Source of the DNA: Syntrophaceae bacterium UBA4059
GTDB lineage: Bacteria; Desulfobacterota; Syntrophia; Syntrophales; Smithellaceae
Length of the DNA stretch: 10,047 nt
Assembly (NCBI GenBank): GCA_002382045.1
Contig: DFZJ01000069.1
Location: forward strand, 1-10,047
Reading direction: 5' to 3'
Positions 6,403 to 10,047 of the stretch are shown here, piece after piece. The translations under genes and the position numbers were made by a program. Position 1 is the first letter of the stretch. Every line of letters begins with the position of its first letter. Under the pieces are notes generated by a model. It made no database searches, was not told the DNA's origin, and saw only the letters and a list, made by a program, of their open reading frames with translations.

Positions 6403-7371
6403 CTACCCCCACATGCGCCGGTCCTGCTGGTTGTGCTTTTCGAGCCAATCCAGCAACTCCGACACCCGCGCCGTGGCCAGGGCGATGCATTTGTCCGCCC
6501 CGCCGTAATAGATCCGGACATCGTCTCCTTCGACCAACCAACCGCAAGGAAACACCACCTTGTCCACATCGCCATCGGTCTCATAGACCTCTTCCGGAGC
6601 GAACACCCATTCGTCCGCCCTGGCCACCAGCCGGGTCGGGTCCTGCAAGTCCAACAGCGCAAGCCCCAACCGGTAAATGCACCCGGAGGCGGTATTTCTG
6701 ACGCCGTGGTAGAGAATCAGCCACCCTTTTTCGGTTCGCAGCGGCGGCGGCGAAAGACCGACCTTGTTGGCGTCCCACCAGCCGCCCTTGCGGGCCGGCA
6801 GCAGGATTTGATGGTCGCCCCAATGCTTCAAGTCCGGGCTGAAGGAGATCCAGATATGCGCTCCGACACCGGCGAATCCCGGAACCGGCCGGTGAAGCAT
6901 GGCCCAGCGCCCGTTGAACCGCGCCGGAAACAAGGCGGCATCCTTGTCTTCGGGCGGCATGACGACTCCCTTGCGCTCGAAAGTCTTGAAATCCCTGGTC
7001 GTGGCCAGGGAAACCAGCGGACCGCCCCGGGAATAAGCCGTGTACACCACGGCCCATAGATCCAGCTCGTCGACTCGGGTGATCCTGGGGTCCTCGATGC
7101 CCCAGATCTCTTCGGGATGATTTTCCGGATCGGCCGAAAAGGTGGGCCGGGCATCGATCCGCCAGTCGGTCACGCCGTCCCGGCTACGCGCCGCGGTAAG
7201 GTGAGACAGCCCGCGGCGGTCTTCCACGCGCATGAGCAGCAAGGTGTCGTCGCCGCACCGCGTGGCCGCCGCGTTGAACACCGCGTTGGCCTGGTAGGGA
7301 AGGTCCCTTGCCTGGATAATGGGGTTGGCGCTGTGCCTGGTAAAAAGCTCCTTGAATCTTGTATCGCTCAT
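6403..7371 (-). CDS. GH130 mannoside phosphorylase or mannosidase, first copy, 322 aa
   Basis: Five-bladed beta-propeller enzyme of glycoside hydrolase family 130. Members cleave beta-mannosides, usually by phosphorolysis to mannose 1-phosphate, some by hydrolysis. The family signature GIEDPRI lies at about 91-97, with the presumed catalytic acid Asp94. Basic residues at positions where phosphorylases contact phosphate appear kept (Arg161 in HRP, Lys203 in NKVG, His222 in YHGV), an argument from remembered alignments, not a structure check. The closing YYGGAD motif is at 288-293. No signal peptide is seen, so it should act in the cytoplasm. I prefer ATG 7371 because AAGGAA lies six bases upstream; an ATG at 7395 (eight residues longer) has only a weak site. 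Its stop is two bases from the next glycosyltransferase. Candidate substrates include mannosylglucose, mannooligosaccharides or the product of the adjacent transferases. Confidence 0.87.
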   Translation of the reverse strand: MSDTRFKELFTRHSANPIIQARDLPYQANAVFNAAATRCGDDTLLLMRVEDRRGLSHLTAARSRDGVTDWRIDARPTFSADPENHPEEIWGIEDPRITRVDELDLWAVVYTAYSRGGPLVSLATTRDFKTFERKGVVMPPEDKDAALFPARFNGRWAMLHRPVPGFAGVGAHIWISFSPDLKHWGDHQILLPARKGGWWDANKVGLSPPPLRTEKGWLILYHGVRNTASGCIYRLGLALLDLQDPTRLVARADEWVFAPEEVYETDGDVDKVVFPCGWLVEGDDVRIYYGGADKCIALATARVSELLDWLEKHNQQDRRMWG

Positions 7372-7377
7372 TTTCGA

Positions 7378-7383
7378 TTCCTT
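7378..7383 (-). promoter_or_regulatory. Ribosome binding site supporting the 7371 start of the first GH130
   Basis: AAGGAA six bases before the ATG at 7371. The alternative ATG at 7395 has only AGAG three bases upstream, so the shorter protein is preferred. Confidence 0.45.
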
Positions 7384-7400
7384 GCTTGTTTCCATAGTCT

Positions 7401-8756
7401 CTATTGGAAATCGGCTTTCGCCTCATCGACCACTGTCTCTACCAGATCCTTGATTTCCCTCAGTCGTGACTCGGATACAGCTTCAAATCGAAGGACGATG
7501 ACGGGACTGGTGTTGGACGCCCGGACAAGCCCCCAGCCGTCCTCGAAAACCACTCGCACACCATCGATATCGATTGTCCGGTGGTTTGCGGAAAGCGCCC
7601 GTTTTACCTTCGCCACGAGCTCGAACTTTTTATCATCCGGGCAATCAACGCGGATCTCGGGGGTATTGTGGGTTTTGGGCAGATCCGAAAGATAAGCGGA
7701 CAGGGGTTTATTATCCTTGGACAAAATCTCCATGAGGCGGCAAGCCGCGTAGATGGCATCGTCGAATCCGAAATACCGGTGCTTAAAAAAGAAGTGCCCG
7801 CTCATCTCCCCGGCAAGAAGCGCATTTTCATCTTTTAACTTCTTCTTGATAAGAGAATGCCCCGTCTTCCACATGATGGACACACCGCCGTTGCGTTCGA
7901 TCTCGTCGTACATGACTTGGGAGCATTTCACTTCCCCGATGAACTTTCCGCCGGGGTTGTCCTTGAGGATCTCCCGCGCAAAAAGAATCATCAGCATGTC
8001 GCCGTAAAGGATTCGCCCGCTTTCATCCACCACGCCGAGCCGATCGGCATCGCCGTCAAAGGCGATACCCAATTCCAAACCTTGTTCAACCACGGTTTTG
8101 GACAACATTTCCAAATTCCTTGGCACGGTTGGATCGGGCTCGTGATTGGGAAAGGTTCCATCGGGCTCCATGAACAGTTCAGAAAGCTCGCAATTCAACC
8201 GTTTAAAAACGGCTCCGGCCGCCAAACCGCCGGTTCCGTTGCCGGCGTCCACGGCCACTCGTATGGGACGCGCCAATCGAATGTTGTCGGCCAGGTAGTC
8301 GCAATAAACGGGCAATATACTGAATTCGTCCAGCGATCCTTCGCCTGAGGCACATTCTCCGGATTCGATGATCTTTTTAAGGTTCTGGATTTCATGTCCG
8401 AAGAGGGTGTCAGCGCCCAAACAGATCTTGAATCCGTTGTATTCCGGCGGATTGTGACTGGCGGTAACCATAACGCCGCCGTCAGCCCCCAGGTGCCGAT
8501 TGGCAAAATAAAGAAGCGGCGTGGGACACAGTCCCACATCGATCACATCCACGCCTCCTTTGGTTATGCCCTTGATCAGGGCATCTCGAATCGCCTGTGA
8601 ACTCATTCGACAATCACGGCCGACCACACAGCGTCTGCCGCCGTGCTCCAGTAAATAGGTTGCATAGCCACGGCCGATTTTTTCCGCGTCATCCACATCG
8701 AAATCCTTGTCCACGACACCGCGAATGTCATATTCCCTGAAAATCAAAGGATTCAT
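7401..8756 (-). CDS. manB: Phosphomannomutase/phosphoglucomutase, 451 aa
   Basis: Interconverts mannose 6-phosphate and mannose 1-phosphate (probably also the glucose phosphates) in the cytoplasm, supplying mannose 1-phosphate for GDP-mannose synthesis. All four hallmark loops of the alpha-D-phosphohexomutase superfamily are present in order: the phosphoserine loop TASHNP (98-103, catalytic Ser100), the metal loop DGDADR (234-239), the sugar-specificity loop GEMSGH (316-321) and the phosphate-binding loop RASNTSP (412-418). The N-terminus FREYDIRG is typical of the AlgC-type bifunctional mutases, and the length of about 450 fits. The ATG at 8756 follows an AAAGGAGA ribosome site. It lies between the first glycosyltransferase (20-base gap) and a GH130 gene. 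PMM versus PGM preference cannot be settled from sequence alone; the GEMSGH loop and the neighbouring ManC favour the dual or mannose role. The symbol is by role. Confidence 0.93.
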   Translation of the reverse strand: MNPLIFREYDIRGVVDKDFDVDDAEKIGRGYATYLLEHGGRRCVVGRDCRMSSQAIRDALIKGITKGGVDVIDVGLCPTPLLYFANRHLGADGGVMVTASHNPPEYNGFKICLGADTLFGHEIQNLKKIIESGECASGEGSLDEFSILPVYCDYLADNIRLARPIRVAVDAGNGTGGLAAGAVFKRLNCELSELFMEPDGTFPNHEPDPTVPRNLEMLSKTVVEQGLELGIAFDGDADRLGVVDESGRILYGDMLMILFAREILKDNPGGKFIGEVKCSQVMYDEIERNGGVSIMWKTGHSLIKKKLKDENALLAGEMSGHFFFKHRYFGFDDAIYAACRLMEILSKDNKPLSAYLSDLPKTHNTPEIRVDCPDDKKFELVAKVKRALSANHRTIDIDGVRVVFEDGWGLVRASNTSPVIVLRFEAVSESRLREIKDLVETVVDEAKADFQ

Positions 8757-8776
8757 GGCATCTCCTTTACGCCGGT

Positions 8777-10003
8777 TTAAAACTCCAAGTCCAAAACAAC
8801 GGGCTGGCCGGTCCGGGCCGCCTTGCGCGCCAATTTGTAGGCCTCGTTGTAGCGCCGGGCCACCACTTCCCAGCAGACCACATGATCGAGGTAGCGTTTC
8901 AGGTTCTCTCCCAGCTCCAGGCGCAATCTCTCATCTGTTGCCAGCTTGACCACCTTCCGACGCAGCATCTCCTTGGTGGTAAAGAGCAAGCCGCCTTCGC
9001 TTTCCAGCGTCTGGGCGGTGAGCCCTTCCATTGGGGCGGTTGTGATATAGGGCTTGTTTAAGGAAATGATGCGCGCCAGGGTGCCGGACTGGGTTTCGTC
9101 AATGGAGGGCAGCACAATGAAATCGCAGATCGCCATTATTTTATAGTAGTCATCCCCCCGGGGAATAAATTCATAGTAGTGGGCGATCCCTTTTTTTTCC
9201 AACATATGCACTTCCGACTTCCATTCTTCGTAGTCCTTGCGGTGATTGGGGTCGCGCATGGCGCCGGCGGCCAAAAGATCCCAATCCTGTCCGGTACGCG
9301 ATTTGATCTCGTTGTGAATATCTTCCCACATGGAAAGCAGGATGTCCCAACGCTTGTTGGACTGAATCCATCCGATCATCCCCACCACATGGTCGGACAA
9401 ATCCGTTTTGTTCAAACCGAAGGCTTCTCTGATATTGTGAATCTCATGGGTGCCCCACCGCTTGTCAGAACGCGCACCGTGGGGCACAACCATGATGTTT
9501 TTTGGCAGTGCCCACCCTCTGCCCTGAAAGGTCCAATCCAAACGCCATTTCTGATAATGGCATTTAAAAAGCACCAGATGGCTGCGGCGGCTCAGCTTAT
9601 AAATAAAATCGGCTTCAAAATCGGTCAGTCGTCCATGCACGGTGTGGGGTTCCACAATGAGAGGGAAGTGACCGATGGCTTCCAAAAGATCGAGGAAACC
9701 GTCGTTGCCGTCGCCGATGCCGCGTGCATCCCGATATTCGTAAAGGCCGTATTCGTGTTCGATATGGACGGCATACGGGTTCAGTTTTTCGATTTTTTCG
9801 GCTACAGGTTTCCACCAGTCGACCCGCTGCATATCGATGATCGGAAACACGCCGCTTCCCTTGCCGTCAAGATGACTGATAACCAGAACTTTCCGATCCG
9901 GGTTGGCTTTCTGAATAAACTCGCGCGCCTCTTCGCAAAAGGTGGCGATACCGCACAATCTGGGCGGATAAGAACTGATCATGACGATGGGCTTATTGGC
10001 CAT
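8777..10003 (-). CDS. GT-B fold glycosyltransferase (GT4-like), 408 aa
   Basis: Probable cytoplasmic glycosyltransferase that transfers a sugar from a nucleotide donor; donor and acceptor are not readable from sequence, though GDP-mannose is likely from context. The N-terminal motif SYPPRLCGIATF (residues 11-22) is typical of the GT-B loop after the first beta strand. IEHEYGLY (about 81-88) and VVPHGAR (about 172-178) match the inter-domain region of GT4 proteins. The donor-site stretch LPSIDETQSGTLARIISLNKP (split around residue 303) keeps the first Glu of the E-x7-E motif, but the second position is Arg311, so the motif is not canonical. I chose ATG at 10003 because AGGAGG lies nine bases upstream; a TTG at 10012 sits too close to it. 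It is the first complete gene of the run, 20 bases before the mutase gene. The fold call is firm; the exact reaction is not. Confidence 0.85.
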   Translation of the reverse strand: MANKPIVMISSYPPRLCGIATFCEEAREFIQKANPDRKVLVISHLDGKGSGVFPIIDMQRVDWWKPVAEKIEKLNPYAVHIEHEYGLYEYRDARGIGDGNDGFLDLLEAIGHFPLIVEPHTVHGRLTDFEADFIYKLSRRSHLVLFKCHYQKWRLDWTFQGRGWALPKNIMVVPHGARSDKRWGTHEIHNIREAFGLNKTDLSDHVVGMIGWIQSNKRWDILLSMWEDIHNEIKSRTGQDWDLLAAGAMRDPNHRKDYEEWKSEVHMLEKKGIAHYYEFIPRGDDYYKIMAICDFIVLPSIDETQSGTLARIISLNKPYITTAPMEGLTAQTLESEGGLLFTTKEMLRRKVVKLATDERLRLELGENLKRYLDHVVCWEVVARRYNEAYKLARKAARTGQPVVLDLEF

Positions 10004-10012
10004 GGGCGACAA

Positions 10013-10018
10013 CCTCCT
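10013..10018 (-). promoter_or_regulatory. Ribosome binding site of the first glycosyltransferase
   Basis: AGGAGG on the minus strand with nine bases to the ATG at 10003. It decides the start against the in-frame TTG at 10012, which touches the site. No promoter is recognisable in the remaining 29 bases to the window edge, so the operon promoter or a preceding gene lies outside. Confidence 0.6.
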
Positions 10019-10047
10019 CTGGATTTTTAGTGCTTATCCGTAAATAA

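Noticed and set aside
5513..6508. 331-codon open reading frame on the plus strand
   Set aside because: It is antisense to the GT4 gene in GC-rich sequence, has no recognisable domain and is an expected shadow frame.
6401..6547. 49-residue N-terminal extension of the GT4 protein
   Set aside because: It overlaps the end of the GH130 gene out of frame, while MKIAMLSPIAW at 6400 is the normal family start with a ribosome site.
9179..10030. 283-codon open reading frame on the plus strand
   Set aside because: It lies opposite the first glycosyltransferase, whose motifs and ribosome site are clear; the plus-strand product shows no family features.
1..10047. CRISPR arrays, tRNA/rRNA genes, insertion sequences or att-type repeats
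   Set aside because: No regularly spaced direct repeats, no cloverleaf-like segment, no transposase or integrase motifs and no terminal inverted repeats were seen on reading both strands.

Overview
All recognisable genes lie on the minus strand, so the window reads from right (10047) to left (1). They are tightly packed: gaps are 2-30 bases, with overlaps at 5047-5060 and 1935-1938, which suggests one long operon whose promoter lies beyond the right edge. The moderately GC-rich sequence, the cluster composition and the FtsH-like N-terminus suggest a Gram-negative deltaproteobacterium (Desulfobacterota). This is an inference from family resemblance, not a demonstrated placement.

Right block, 4113-10003: a GT-B glycosyltransferase; a phosphomannomutase/phosphoglucomutase; a GH130 mannoside phosphorylase/hydrolase; a second GT4 glycosyltransferase; a small type II mannose-6-phosphate isomerase cupin; and a second, divergent GH130 enzyme. 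Next, at 3019-4098, is mannose-1-phosphate guanylyltransferase (ManC type). The set makes GDP-mannose (cupin isomerase, mutase, guanylyltransferase), uses nucleotide sugar (two glycosyltransferases) and could return mannose 1-phosphate from beta-mannosides (two GH130 enzymes). No signal peptide is visible on any of these proteins, so a cytoplasmic make-and-break mannoside cycle is a reasonable hypothesis.

Left block, 343-3005: a protein that appears to join a ribosome-hibernation (S30AE/RaiA/HPF) domain to a sigma-factor-like region. It overlaps by ATGA the start of an exported serine carboxypeptidase-like (S10) peptidase. At the left edge, 14-277 encodes only the membrane anchor and periplasmic domain of an FtsH-like protein, ending early.

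The most striking points are four. A one-base frame break at 5388-5390 separates the second glycosyltransferase from the cupin; removing one C would give a clean 450-residue fusion. The isomerase cupin usually found at the C-terminus of ManC has apparently moved to the glycosyltransferase. Two GH130 paralogues sit inside a GDP-mannose operon. A hibernation factor-sigma fusion is the next gene in that operon. I see no RNA genes, CRISPR arrays, insertion sequences or convincing terminators.
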